Assembly (NCBI GenBank): GCA_018398815.1
Contig: CM031601.1
Coordinates: forward strand, 12,854,819 to 12,918,818
Reading direction: 5' to 3'
DNA: 64,000 nucleotides
From: Conus ventricosus
Lineage: Eukaryota > Mollusca > Gastropoda > Neogastropoda > Conidae
The first letter of the stretch is position 1, and every line of letters begins with the position of its first letter. The notes beneath the pieces were generated by a model. That model was given only the letters and a program-made list of their open reading frames with translations, was not told where the DNA came from and made no database searches. The translations under genes were made by a program, and so were the position numbers. Below are positions 11,690-23,899 of this stretch, in pieces.

Positions 11690-14600
11690 ACGGCCCTGTC
11701 GTTTGAGGGGACTAAGGGGGCATGGTCCTCCGGGGTTTGGGGGGTTGGGGGACAGGGCTAAAACCCCGTCCCCCAAAAAAAAGATTGTTTTCCGGGGGCC
11801 AATTTCCGAGCATTCACAAGGATGGCGACGGCCAAAAGAACACACCAGGGAACTGGGCTGATGACGGACGACAGCCAAAACCCCCAGGGGGCGGCGCCCA
11901 TGGTGGATTTATGAAGCCGAAACAGAAAATTGGGGGGGGGTGCTGGAACGTCAGAAAAATTTTACCCGGGCTGGCAAGATGGCCCCCAAATATCAAAGAG
12001 TTTTTTAAAAACTACAGCCTGGACATTTGGATTTTGCAGGGGCAAGGGGGGACCGGCCCCAGGGAAAAGAGGGGTTGGGGTCAGGGGCAAAAATTTTCTT
12101 TCAGGAAGATCCGATAAAAAACATTTAGGGGAGTAGGAAAATTTTCCTCAACAGAAAAAAAAAAAAAAAACATTTCTAGAAGGGAAAAACCCTTTTGGGC
12201 CAAGACCCTTTTTAAGGGGGAAGAAAACTCCAAATCCACCAAGCCCGACGTTTTTAGTTTTCACGCACCCAAACCCAAGTTTCCAGAATAGGAAACCCAA
12301 AATGCATTTTACAAACAGCTCCAAGCAGCAGGGAGAGTATTTGGCCCATGACCCTGGGAATGATCCTTTGGGGGGATTTGAATGCAAGATGGGCAGTGGG
12401 GAAACCCTCGGGAGGGGGGGATGTTATTGGGGAAACATGGAATTTGGGACCATCAACGTAAAGGAGAAAGACAGCAAATTCTGTTTTCAGAGAACCCCTG
12501 TTGATTGGAGGCACCCTTTTTCAAAAACAGAGTGTTAAGGGAAAAAAAATTGGACTCACCAGACGGGGCCACCAAAAAAAAAGATAAATCCTTCATAGTC
12601 AATCGGAAAATGGGGAGCCTTCAAGTTCAAAGGGGCCCACAGGGGGGCAGGGTGGTTTCCCAAATGACCACACCCCTTTTGTTGGCCCCCGTTTCCCCCG
12701 AAACTTCCCGAACACGAGGAAAACCCGGGACGTCAGCAAGGGAATTAAACCCGGGCGTTTAATGGGGACGCCTCCAAAACAAACTTTTTCTTGGGAAAAA
12801 AAAGAAAGATTCCAGGCCCCTAGGGGGGGAAAAACAATTGGACAAAAAGGGCAGCTTCAACCGGCCTTTGGGGAAAGCGGGAAAAAGGTACTAGGCCTTT
12901 CCCCCGAAAGAAAAAGGAAAGTGGGGTTTTTGAAAGGAACCCGGGGAAAAAAATGATGAAAGAAAACTACAAAGCAAAAGCAACAAAAACCAGTTTAAAC
13001 GCTTTAAAGGCACCAAAAAGAAGATATACAGAAATAAAAAAAAGAGGGAAAGAATGACAAAAGGGGGGGACAAGAAGGACTACATCGGAAACTTGGGGGA
13101 GAGGGTGGGGAAAACAGCTGGTAGAAATATCTAAAAAAGTTTACAAGATAAACAAGAGCTAAAAAATGGGGGTTTTTAAAAAAAAATGTTTTACCAGTAA
13201 AGGACAAGGAAAGGGGAAGGGCCCTTTGGGGGAGGCAAAAAAATTTCAGCGCGGAAAGAACATTTCGGTCAGTTCTGAAAAAACCAGCCCCCTCAGCTAG
13301 CAGATATCCAACCGGAGGTTTTAGACCCGGGGGCCCGCATCGATTCCCCCGAGCCTAGAAGAAGTGAAAAGCAGCAATCCCAAAACCTTTAAGGGAAAAA
13401 AAGCACCAGGGGGATGGGGAACGCAGATATGTTGAAAACAAATTTTTTTTGACAGCCCCCATTCTGACGGGAAAATCTTCAGACAGGGGTTTTGGGGAAA
13501 AGGGCCCCGCCCCGGGAAAGGGGGAAAATGGTTTTCTTCAAGTTGCCCAAAAAGGGGGATCTTGGAGACTGCAACACTTTGGGGGGGCAAAACACTTCTT
13601 TCTCTCATAGCAAAGGGATTTTGCAAGGTTTGTTTGTCAAAGGGTGACGGGGAAAAAAATTTAGAGGAACCTTCGGGCCACAACAAGCAGGGCCTTTTGC
13701 CCTGGGCGATCCGCCAGATCAATTTCACTCTGGGGCCCGGTTCGGGGAACAGAGCAATGAGTGGAACAGCCTTTGTACATCAAATTCATGGAATGGAGAA
13801 GGCATTTGAAAAAGCATTTCCCCCGGAAAAGGCCTTTTGGGAAAAACCCCGAACAAATACGGAATCCCCGCAAAACTTGTTCCCGGGGCGTTGAAATCTG
13901 TAAAAGTGAAATTCACCCCAAATGGCCCGCAACAAGAGCTCACAGGGCCCTTCAGTGTCAGCACGGGAGGGGAAAAAGGGGGCCATCCATGCCTTCCTCT
14001 TCATCCGGCCCTGGACTGGGGTTTTGAAAAACGCCCCCCAGAGAGAGAAAGGGGGGGAAAACAGATGGACCAAAGACAATGGGGGAGAACAAAAAACACC
14101 GGGAAAACTTGGACTTTGCGACGGACAATTTCCCTGATGTCCATCCCCTACCAAAACATACAGGGGGAAAACAAGGGGCCATGGCAACAAAGCTGGAAAA
14201 ACCCTTTGGGTTAAGGGGCAACCCAAAAAAAAGAGCAGGGGAAAAGAAAGCCGAGTCCAAGGGCAAAACCAAAAAACGGGGACGAAATTGGGAGTTAGCG
14301 GGCTTTTACCTACTTGGACCAAGATGTCCCAATTTCAGGGGAAAGGGAGGGGAAAATTCCCGGGGGGCCTTTCAAAAAAACCAGCCAGGGCCCTTTTCCC
14401 CACTCAGGAAGGGCCCTGGGTGGGGGGAAAATCCCCCCTTTAAGACCAAGGTTTTCGAACTTTAAATCCCAAAGGAATTAAACCCTTTTTAGGGGGCAAA
14501 CATGGAAGAGCCCAAAACCCCAGCAACAAATAGTGCTTCCAAAACAAAATGCCCCAGAGCCATTCCCAAGGGAAACTATTTGGGGGGGGAAATTTTCCAT

Positions 14601-15010
14601 CACCAATGAAGCCCACCAAAAAGCAGAAACTGAACCCATTCCCCAACGCAAGTAAAACGAAAGGGGTTGGGGGGGAAGGATAGGCCCTGTGCTCCGCCGC
14701 AGGGCAAAAGCCATTTCCCGAATTGCCCTCGATGGCCCCCTGATGGCCGAAGAAGAAGAACGGCCCCCAAGGGGAAAATTGGAGGGGAACAGTTTGGGAG
14801 GGGGTGAAGGAAAATTGGGTTTGGGCATGGGGCCCGGGCTGGAACCCTGTTTCAAACCACCGGCATCCGTGGGGGGGCTTCTGGGCAGGCCCTTTGGCTT
14901 TTCCAAAACCCCAAAAAAGCGAGAAAAGATAAAATTTTTCAAAAGGGAGGCCCCTTAACCCCCCTTGGGAAAAAATGACCCTGAATTTAATTTGTTTTTG
15001 ATTATATTGG
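11690..15010 (+). mobile_element. RTE-like non-LTR retrotransposon (LINE), degenerate or badly sequenced
   Basis: One continuous element can be followed in shifting frames. APE-type endonuclease begins at about 11941 (GCWNVRK, then DIWILQ) and continues through a GGFECKMGSG segment that corresponds to the family GDFNAKVG motif (near 12380), SPDGATKK (near 12560) and LLLAPV. A linker follows (12760-13480). The RT domain shows KKGDLGDCN (13549-13575), an EKAFEK segment corresponding to the FEKAFD block (near 13800), YGIPAKLV (near 13858), GPFSVSTGG (near 13945) and ISLMSIPYQ (near 14135). The C-terminal region matches the RPK..W-type end found in such LINEs (about 14690-14900). The residue pattern is RTE or a close clade; exact clade is uncertain. 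Dozens of single-base changes break it. Confidence 0.75.
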
Positions 15011-15289
15011 GGTGATAAACAGAAAATTAATAAGAAGCATAAAATTTGATAAGAAAAGGGGGGAACTTTTCCCGATTTATGGTTGAAACCCGAACAAAAA
15101 AATTGGTCTGGGATGGGGCAAAATTGAAATTTTTACAGGGTTGGGGGGGGAAAAAAAGGGAAAATTCAATTGGAAACTTTTGGGAAAAAAAAAAAATTCC
15201 TAAATGTAAAAAAAATGAAAACAAAAAATTGAAACCAAAATGGACGGATAGATAATCGTTGAAAATTATTAAAAGAAATACAACCTGTA

Positions 15290-16815
15290 TCAGAGATTTT
15301 TGAGAACAAAAAAGGCAGAGATTACCAAGCATACATAAAAGTAAGAAATGTGTGTGGTCGACAAATCAGAAAAAGTAAAAAGGAATTCGAGGAAAAGTTA
15401 GCAAGAGAATGCAAAACTAATCCAAAAGCTTTTTGGAAATATGTGCAGTCAAAGACAAAGGCAAGAGTAGGAATCAGTCCTTTGAAATCACAAGATGGAA
15501 ATATAGAGACGAAGGATGTGGACAAAGCTGAATTCTAAACACTTTTTTTGCTAGTGTGTTTACACGGAGGATAAAAGGGACATACCAGATGTAATACCAA
15601 ACTGTAAATCAAATGGTAAAGCTGTCTATGATGTAATTATTACCTCGGAACTGCTTAAAAAGAAACTTGATAATCTAAATCCAAAATAAAGCGCAAGGAC
15701 CTGATGCTATTCCATCCCGCGTTTTAAAGGAACTAACCACAGAACTATCAAAGCCTCCTAGTATCCTTTTAAATAAATCTATAGAGCAAGGAACTCTACC
15801 TCGAGACTGGAAAACGGCAACAGTAATACCTATTTTCAAAAAGGGAACAAGAACTGACCCTGGAAACTACAGACCTGTAAGCGTGACAAGTGTGACTTGT
15901 AGATCTTGTATCACACAGTTGCTTGAGGTAATAGAAGACTTTACTAAGTTAATTGATAGTGGAGATGGCATTGACGTTTTGTACCTGGACTTTCTTAAAG
16001 CCTTTGATTCGGTCCCACATGCCAGACTACTTAGTAAACTCAAATCGTATGGTATACTGGGAAAAATTTTAGATTGGATTGAAGACTTCTTGAGAGATAG
16101 AGTTCAGAATGTTAGAGTTGGCTCTTCTGTTTCTAGTTATGCTAATGTCATTAGTGGAATTCCCCAAGGCAGCATACTGGGACCTATATTATTTACTATA
16201 TTTATAAATGACTTACCAGACGGGTTAAAAAGCACATGCAAGATCTTTGCTGATGATACTAAGTTGTACAGTTCACCATCCAAACACCTTACAATGCAAA
16301 ACGACATTGAGCTACTCATAAATGTCTAATTCATGGAATTTGTACTTCAACGCATCCAAATGCAAAGTATTACATATCGGCAAAAGAAACCCTAATTAAA
16401 TTACAGTATGAAAGTTGGGGATCAAGATGTTCAAATAACGTGCTGTGAAGAGGAAAAAGACTTGGGAGTAATATTTGATGAAGACTTACTTTTTGACAGA
16501 CACATTGCACAGACCGTCAAGAAAGCCATGCAGATGATTGGTATTATTAAGAGAACTTTTACATACTTGGACAGAGATACCTTTCTTAGACTATATAAGG
16601 CAATGGTGAGACCGATTCTTGATATGGCAATGTGATATGGTCTCCAAGATTAAAAAGGCAGTCAATATAAATAGAAAAGGTGCAGAGAAAAGCAACTAAG
16701 CTAATACCAGACATTTCTGATTATTCATATGAAGACAGATTAAGGTATCTAGGTTGCCATCCCTCAAAGCCAGAAGGATAAGAGGAGATCTGATCCAAAC
16801 TTGTAAAATTTTCAA
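15290..16815 (+). pseudogene. CR1-like LINE reverse transcriptase fragment
   Basis: Sequence quality recovers at about 15290. Readable blocks in order: VCGRQIRKSKKEF (near 15350), QGPDAIPSRVLKEL (near 15700), DWKTATVIPIFKKG (near 15810), a long open stretch 15883-16329 with LDFLKAFDSVPHARLL, GIPQGSILGPILF and FADDTKLY (the RT catalytic block), and EEKDLGVIFDE to RPILDMA (16408-16635). This is the standard order of CR1/Jockey-group RTs. Between SVTC and RSCITQLLE, near 15895, about 100 bp of the usual RT is missing without loss of frame. Several frameshifts follow. The element lacks its endonuclease and ORF1 here, so it is 5' truncated or joined to the element before it. The 3' part is repeated at 39290-39900. 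Confidence 0.85.
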
Positions 16816-17112
16816 TTAGACTGATGCGATCCTTAGTCATGGCAATCTTCCTCTATGCTTGCGAATCATGGACACTAAAAGCTGACCTCGAAAAAAGGAT
16901 CAAAGCAGTTGAAATGAGGTGCCTATAGAAGACTCCTTGGCATTTCATACAGAGATCACATCACCAACGAGGAAGTAAAGAGACGCATCGATAATGAAAT
17001 CGGTCCATATACAGATCTCCTCACTTCAGTTAAACGACGCGAGCTGAAGTGGTATGGACATGTCACGAGGTCATCAGGCCTTGCCAAAACAATCCTGCAG
17101 GGCACAGAACTT
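16816..17112 (+). pseudogene. C-terminal fragment of a second, unrelated LINE
   Basis: Reads IFLYACESWTLKADLEK, then LLGISYRDHITNEEVKRRI and LKWYGHVTRSSGLAKTILQG, the C-terminal domain seen after RT in a different group of endonuclease/RT LINEs. One stop interrupts it near 16927. It joins the CR1-like fragment directly at about 16815, and the same junction is present in the other copy (about 39900), so the chimera predates the duplication. Confidence 0.8.
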
Positions 17113-17468
17113 TTTGATCAGAACTTTTTTTTTGCTTTGGCTTCGTGTTTATTGTTCTTATGTGTATTTTTGTTGTTTGAATGCCTGTTCGTCGTTTGTT
17201 TTATTGTCTTCAATGTTATTTTTGTCATGCCCGAAGACAAAATCGCAGCGCATAGTGTTGTTCGGTAAATTGTTTAATCTTCCGTTTGGCAAGACAGTTC
17301 AAACTAGTTTCAGGGAGTTCTAAATTCTCTCAACTTAGTCATTAATTCGTTTATCATCGGCTTCAAATCGTGCACCGTGTGGTCTCAAAACTTAGTGGAT
17401 GTTGTGTACCGTACATGGACTATAGTCCGCAAGCAGCGATTCTTTCATAATCAAATTGAAACTGAAAT

Positions 17469-17470
<2 letters not shown>

Positions 17471-17520
<50 letters not shown>
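17471..17520. repeat. (TC)n microsatellite
   Basis: About 50 bp of CT dinucleotide; the counterpart in the second copy is at about 40552-40602. Confidence 0.95.
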
Positions 17521-17523
<3 letters not shown>

Positions 17524-17699
17524 CGAAAGCCAGTCTTGCTTATGAACAAGAATGATGAATATGAATATATCCTGATGTACTTAAACATGAATGCCTAATG
17601 AATCACAGTTCATTCTTCCTCAGCCTGTGCTGACGATACTAGTTGGTGATTGACACTTCTGACACACTCGTAGGAATATTAAATGCCACGCAGTTTTCA

Positions 17700-17735
17700 G
17701 CACGCGCGCGCGCGCGCTCACGTGTAATATATAAT

Positions 17736-17777
<42 letters not shown>

Positions 17778-17865
17778 GTGGTTTCGTGCGTGCGTGCGTG
17801 CGTGCGTGCGTGTGTGTGCATGCGCGCACATGCGCGCGCGCGCGCGCGTGTGTGTGTGTGTTTAG
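17700..17865. repeat. Compound (GC)n/(GT)n/(GTGC)n microsatellite
   Basis: GCGC block, GT block, GTGC tetranucleotide block and a second GC block. Alternating purine-pyrimidine throughout, so Z-DNA-prone. Same arrangement at about 40783-40935. Confidence 0.95.
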
Positions 17866-17984
17866 TGTACATGTACTTTCTCTTTAAAGCTAGTAGAATC
17901 ATCACAGTTCTTGTCAGTTTCTGAGTCCCTGAAGGGACAAGGGCCAGATCAATAAAGTATGTTCTTGATTATCTGTTACCCTTG

Positions 17985-18475
17985 GGAATAAACATTATCA
18001 ATCAATCACTGTCAATCAACACCAAAGTCAGGCTCTTTAACACCAACATCAAGGCAGTTCTATTGTACGGAGCGGAGATTTGGAGAACTACAGTCGCCAC
18101 CACCAAGAAAGCGCAGATGTTCATTCAACAATGCCTGCGCAAGTTTCTCCGCAATCGATGGCCAGACACCCATCAACAACAATGAGTCTGGGCGAGAGGA
18201 AAAACAGCTGCCGCAGAACAGGAAATCAAGAAACGACTTGGGCTGGATTGGACATACGCTGCGGGAAGCCTGCAAAAGCAAACATCACCTGACATGCCTT
18301 CACATGGTACCCCCAAGAAAGCGAAAAAGATGGGGTCAAGGAACACCTGGCACCGGGACCTGGAAGCTGACAGCAGGATCATGGGGATGACTTGGATACA
18401 GCTGGAAAAAAAGAGCCTGCAGGTCCTTGCTTAGCGGCTTGTACCCCAGGAGGGTAAAAGGCGATAAAATAAAAA
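17985..18475 (+). pseudogene. 3' end of an RTE-like LINE
   Basis: Reads TKVRLFNTNIKAVLLYGAEIW, then CLRKFLRNRWPDT, and a terminal segment ending near CPQEGKRR, followed by A-rich sequence at 18465-18488. This is the C-terminal region of the LINE group with a WPDT motif. The tail is interrupted by stops. The downstream 0.7 kb tandem repeat starts immediately after it and includes a diverged remnant of the same 3' end (about 19108-19165). Confidence 0.8.
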
Positions 18476-18484
18476 AAATAAAAA

Positions 18485-18807
18485 AAATCGTTCAACCAAT
18501 TCCCCCGCCCCCCCCCCCCCCTCTCTTCTTCTCTCGTCTCTGTACGTGTGTGCGTGTGTGTGACTTGTCTGTTCTTTCTCTCTCTAATGTTTAAATTAAA
18601 CCTCATTTTGCACGTAACACTATTGCTTTATACTGCATTGGTAACCTACTCTGGAAGAGGACTGCATGTTTAAAAGGACACTAAAGCAGGGCTAGTGAAA
18701 TCAAGTGAATAACGAATGTTGTCCACCCCCCCCCCACCTCCTCTCTCTCTTCTCTCTCTCTCTCTCTCATAGGAGGATCGCTTTCTGTGTGTGGTGTGTG
18801 TGTGTGT

Positions 18808-18841
<34 letters not shown>

Positions 18842-19483
18842 AGTTTGTGGTGTGTGTGTGTGTGTGTGTGTGGGGGGGGGGGTCTTTCTTTCTGTTTTTT
18901 TTTTTCTTTCTAAACAATTCTTCATTCTTGTCGTTGTTTCAATGTTTTTAAGCTTTAGATTCATCCATTGTTAGAGGAAACTGCCATTGTTTATATATCT
19001 TTTAACATCTGTATGTTTGTGAAACGTTTCGTGACTTTTTGTCACTTAGTCCTGCGTAAGCTATTGGTAGCCACACTAAGTCGCTTAGTGGGGGGCCAGG
19101 TTTTCCTGCAGGTCCTGGTCGGCGGCCTGTACCACAGGAGGTGTTGATTGGGGATTAAAAAAAAATCGATCAACCAACCCCCCCCCCCCCCCCCCCCCTC
19201 TCACTCTCTCTCTGTACGTGTGTACGTGTGTGTGACTCTGTCTTTCTCTCTCTTCATGTTTAAATTTAAGATCATGTTGCCTCGGTACAACACCTATTGC
19301 TTTGGATGCATTGTTAACTCAACTCAGGAAGAGGACTGCATTGTTTAAAGCGCCACCAAAAAGCAGAAATAGTGAATATCGTTATCCCGCATGAATACGT
19401 ATGTTGTCCTCTCTCTCTCTCTCTCTCTCTCTATCTCATAGCTGGATCGCTTTCTAGGCGTGTCGTGTGTGTGTGTGTTGTGT

Positions 19484-19540
<57 letters not shown>

Positions 19541-19885
19541 GGGTGTGTGTGTGTGTGGATGTGTTGTGCGTGCGGTGCGTTGCGTGCGCGTTGCGTGCGG
19601 GCGTGCGTGCGTGTGTATGTTTGGTGTTTTTTCGTTCTTTCTATTTTTTTCTTTTAAACAATTCATTCATCTTGTTCATTCTTTCAATATTTTTAAGCTT
19701 TAGATTTATTCATTGATGCGAGAAACATCTCATTTCACTGTTTTATCATATTTTTTTAACATCTGTATGTTTGAGATACGTTTTGTATTATATATAGTTA
19801 GTTAGGTTAGTTAGTTGTTAGTACATCTAAGTCACTTTAGTGGGGATAAGGTTACCTTGGAAATAATGATTTAACAATCAATCTC
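18485..19885. repeat. Tandem repeat of about 0.7 kb unit, two copies plus start of a third
   Basis: Unit 1 (about 18485-19165) and unit 2 (about 19165-19870) share landmarks in the same order: C-run with CT repeat, GTGTGTGTGACT, ATGTTTAAATT, GAAGAGGACTGCAT, a second CT repeat, GGATCGCTTTCT, a GT repeat, TTTTAAGCTTTAGATT, ACATCTGTATGTTTG and TTAGTGGGG. A third unit appears to begin near 19885. The microsatellites inside each unit vary most. It may derive from 3' flanks of the LINE tail upstream. Confidence 0.85.
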
Positions 19886-19939
19886 GCTCCTCTCTCTTCT
19901 TCTCTCTCTCTCTCTCAACACACACACACACACACACAT

Positions 19940-19974
<35 letters not shown>

Positions 19975-20067
19975 GGCACACACCACACACACCACACAAC
20001 ACAACACTTTGTCTAATATCACATAGTGTGTGAAAAGGACGTTTTAAATATAAAGGTCCGTAGTGCA

Positions 20068-20107
20068 GTTGTAGTAGTAGTAGTACTACTACTACTACTA
20101 CTACTAC
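20068..20107. repeat. (GTA)n(CTA)n inverted microsatellite
   Basis: A GTA trinucleotide run flips directly into a CTA run, forming a self-complementary hairpin or cruciform sequence. The counterpart lies at about 43217-43268 in the second copy. Confidence 0.9.
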
Positions 20108-21169
20108 CTACACACTCACACACACACACACACACACACCGCTTACAAGCATGCACCCAAATAGTTGTGTTTGATTATTGATGTGCATTGCGTAAATCAT
20201 GCTGCACACCTAAATATAATTTGCATAAAGGGCTTGGTTAAAGGACTGAGTGTGTGGTTTATAGATCTGGCGAATTAGTTTGTTTTGGAATTGTTATTGT
20301 GTTTGAAAGTTGACTCTTCTCATTTTCTTTCACATGGTCATCAAGGTAAGCCCAGGTGGTTCCAAACAACAGACAGATTAAAATGAAAAGAATGGGACTA
20401 TGTGGGTGCTTCAAGCTGGCGCGTGATTGGGGTCACATGTAAGTGTTGCCAAGGCTGGAGGCGATTGGGGATACTTAGGGGTAGGTATGTACTAGAAAAT
20501 GTTCATTGAATTCATCAGTGATCTATCTTCCAAAATAAGGGACATACTGGTGGGGAGTTGTTCACTTGGTCTAGTTATTAGATAACTTGAAATGCTGACT
20601 CAAGATTTATGGTAGGCTCAAATCGCTTTATGAAATTGGTGTTTTGGTTCTGGATTCCTATTGTGGCGTGTGGCCATTATGAGTGCGTCACAATGTTAGT
20701 TAGTTAGCTAGTTAGTTAGTGTTTTTAGGGTTCCAGCGATCTACTAGGAGCCAAATCAGGACCTAAGCTATCATATCCGTGTCTCTTGATACAAATACCT
20801 CACACTAGTATTATCACATCACTTAAAAATTATTGAGGACAAAAGCCACAATTATTCTTTTCAAACTCATTGACACCTGTTATACATTTAATAAATCCCT
20901 ATATTTTATAAAATAAGTTTTACCTCTTTCAAAAAAGAAATTTAAGATCACTGAAATCTCACAGAAAAAAGAACCGATAAATTCACTGGTGGAAAAGAAA
21001 CTTCTCTCTGATACACATCAAATCAGTCAATTCTGTCAAAAACTGATTAACACTGAACTAGCTGTCACACGCAACACCACCATGGGGGGTCTTCCCTTCC
21101 TGAATATCCAACTGTGCGTTATTAGCTGTGCCCATATGTAACCGTGACCAAAAATCGATTCCTCTTAAC

Positions 21170-21600
21170 GGTTACGTACCACCGATGGATAGGATTGGTT
21201 TAATCTGGGCAAATTTTAAACATTTATTATGAATTTGATTACACCATTCACTCCTGCCACCGTTCACGACAATACAAACTGGATTTATGACGTAGATAGA
21301 GTGAGGAAACAAACTGCATAGGCCTCCTGGAAACGACTTGCACGAGAGCTTGTTTGGCTGCTTTGTCCACCATGATGTTACCATAGATTCCATGTGGATG
21401 GGACCCACAAGAAAACTTTATTGCTTTCCCGAATGAGACAGTGAGTATGACGATATGAATATCCGCTAAGACTGGATGTTGATACTTCTCTTGTCGCACA
21501 AAGCCGACATTGGGGCCGGACAATGTTTCCGATAAAATAAGGATATCATTCTGATGATATGGACACCTCACTGAGGGCAGATTTAAGCCTCAGTTCAGCA
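21170..21600 (-). pseudogene. LINE RNase H domain, broken
   Basis: An open stretch 21571-21248 shows ILILSETLSG (family: .ILSDS.S) and HPHGIYGNIMVDKAAKQAL, the conserved HxGI.GNE.AD..AK end of the RNase H fold with substitutions at key positions. Position downstream of RT supports the call over a host RNase H. Confidence 0.75.
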
Positions 21601-22029
21601 GTGTAAACAGATGGACCAAATACGCAATCTTAGCAAAGTAGGCTCCTGAAAATCGTTATCACCCACAATGGCAGCTGCAAGCCTCTACCTTTCTTGAACC
21701 ATCAGTTAAATTCTTGATAAAATCTTTATATAGTTCACATTGCCCATGATAAAGCTGTTTATATGCAACACTCGTGGTGACCTCCTTTCGAAATTGAGTT
21801 TTAATATTAATTAATCTCTGGTTTGGCGACTTTCCAAGGAGGTAAACGTCTGTAATGGACCATGCTCATCAACCAGCATCAAGGTTCAATGCCAGCTGCC
21901 CCGAAATGGGGGCTAAATACGAATACCCAGTGGAGGAATCTCATTTGGCTTTTCTTTAAAGTCATATTTGCTCTAAAGGGGGTTCATGACAATATCTAGG
22001 CAGGGTTTTCTGGAGTAGCCCTCATTTTC

Positions 22030-23530
22030 AGGTGAGTTAATTCATGGAAAGACGCAACCTCCTTAGCTCCAGAGGGGCGTTCACCCTGGACTTCAGCATA
22101 AAAACTTTCTTTGGAGATCGTGCGAAGTGTTCCCAGAGCAATCCGCCATGTCCTTGATGATGGATTAGATTGGAATCAAGAGCTTTGAGAGTAAGGACTT
22201 TCGTGCAAGAAACATATACCACACTCCAGAATCTTGCTGGGGTCTCACCTAAGCTGCGATACAATCGCAACAATGTTCGCTTGTCTGCACCCAATTCGTG
22301 TGACTAATAACCTCAAAACATTCAAACCTGATGGCAGATTGTTTATGTACTTAATGTGAGGCCAAAAAGAAAGCTTATTATCAAAAAATAACCCCCAAAA
22401 ATTTCACCTGTTTGGAAACTTTAATTACCTGACCATTGAGATGATAGCTGGTTCTAAGACCTGAGATCTTTTATATGGAATTAACTCACTCTGTTCTTAG
22501 TAGCTGAAAACTTTAAATCCATTTCAGTAACACTGTGAACACGATTAACACCACAATTGAAGTTGGACGCTCAGGCTGCAGCAAAGTTTTCCCCTTGGCA
22601 GAGATGGAGAAGTGCATCAACTATTTATGTCTTATCGATTCAGACTTTACTGACTGGACGATGTATCTAATCTTCAGATTGAACATAAGTGGAGAAGAGA
22701 TGCTACCCTGAGGGACACCATCTCCTGCTTAAAAGGATCTGAAAAAGTTCGAAATTATGAAGTCCTACCACTGAAATGCCTGTTAGACAAAAAATTAGCA
22801 ATATACATTGGTTACAATTTCCTTTGAAAATCAAGTGCCTCAAGTCCTGTGAAGAATTCCATGCTCCAGGTTGTGTCATAAGCTTTTCTAAATCAAAAAG
22901 GAATAGAAACTACATGTTCTCAATTGATCAAAGCAGTCTGATAAAAGACTCATAACGATCACGATGATCAGTGTTCTGCGGTTGCTACTGAAATTCCACA
23001 CTGGGAACCACCTAGCCCCCTGACGTTTAACTGCCATAACAATCGAGAAATATACCATTTCTCATAAGTTTTATCATAAGCAACTAGTGAGAGCTATTAG
23101 GACGATAGTTGTTAGGATCCGAATGATCTTTCCCTGGTTTAGGAATAGGGATTAACAATCCGCTTGTCCATGAGGTGGAAAATACCCTGTACACAATACC
23201 ATGCTTAACTGAGGACAACAACACTTTTAAACCCTCCAGCTGGCAATTGTTGAATAAATTGATAATGAAGGTAAACTGGACAGGAGCGGAGTTTGTTGGC
23301 TATCAAAAATGGCGATCTTTAATCATTCCATGCTGAAACCGCAGTTGTATTCGCTCCGAAACTATCTGGCTCGAAAGGACAGGATTTTGACTCTGCTGTC
23401 TTTTGATACGCTGGATGGAATTCCTTGCAATAATGATCAGCTGACGAATTTTGATGTATAGTAGCAGCTAGCATAGTTTGCAACCTCCTTTTTATCAGTA
23501 ATAATCGGTTCCATTTACTTGCAAACATTT
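22030..23530 (-). pseudogene. LINE ORF2 reverse transcriptase domain, broken
   Basis: Blocks seen on the minus strand: IPIPKPGKDHSDPNNY (near 23150), FDLEKAYDTTW (near 22895), a short piece of the post-RT region at about 22294-22037 with GADKRTLLRLYRSL and PLELRRLRLS. Order agrees with I-clade RTs. The YADD-type catalytic block between about 22700 and 22350 was not legible. Confidence 0.78.
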
Positions 23531-23899
23531 TAAAACTGATGCAGTCCGACTTTCCTTAATCTTAGGATGTATTTTCAATCTTTCTTGAATTTAACACTTA
23601 AGGGACAAATTTGAACAAAATGATTTCATGATTCATTTCTTCTTAGTTTAAAAAGTATACCGACATTAGCCCTTCACGGCCTGATGTTTAACTTTGTTCC
23701 CCACATAGGAAACTTAGCAAATAATCTTTGAGACCTTTTCTCTTACCCTTCAAAATTTGCACTCTTTATCATATCATGGGGTCTTACATCATTTGGATTA
23801 TCACCCGAGACTTGGGATTAGTTCCTTGCACTCTCTACTATCACTTTAGTGAACTGGAATAAAAACAGGATCATTCATAACTCTGCAACAGATCCATAG

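Larger units (their letters stand above)
16195..20546 (+). repeat. 4.4 kb direct duplication, copy A
   Basis: Nearly colinear with 39290-43718, from the end of the CR1-like RT through both LINE tails, all microsatellites and the 0.7 kb tandem repeat. Differences seen are mostly single-base indels and microsatellite length. The last shared bases are GGACATA at 20540-20546. The left end of the match is hidden because copy B begins at a gap. Confidence 0.93.

Noticed and set aside
19920..20150. CRISPR-like regular array
   Set aside because: Simple CA/CACG/GTA microsatellites without spacers.
21248..21571. Host RNase H gene
   Set aside because: It follows LINE RT on the same strand at the expected distance, so it is the retrotransposon domain.
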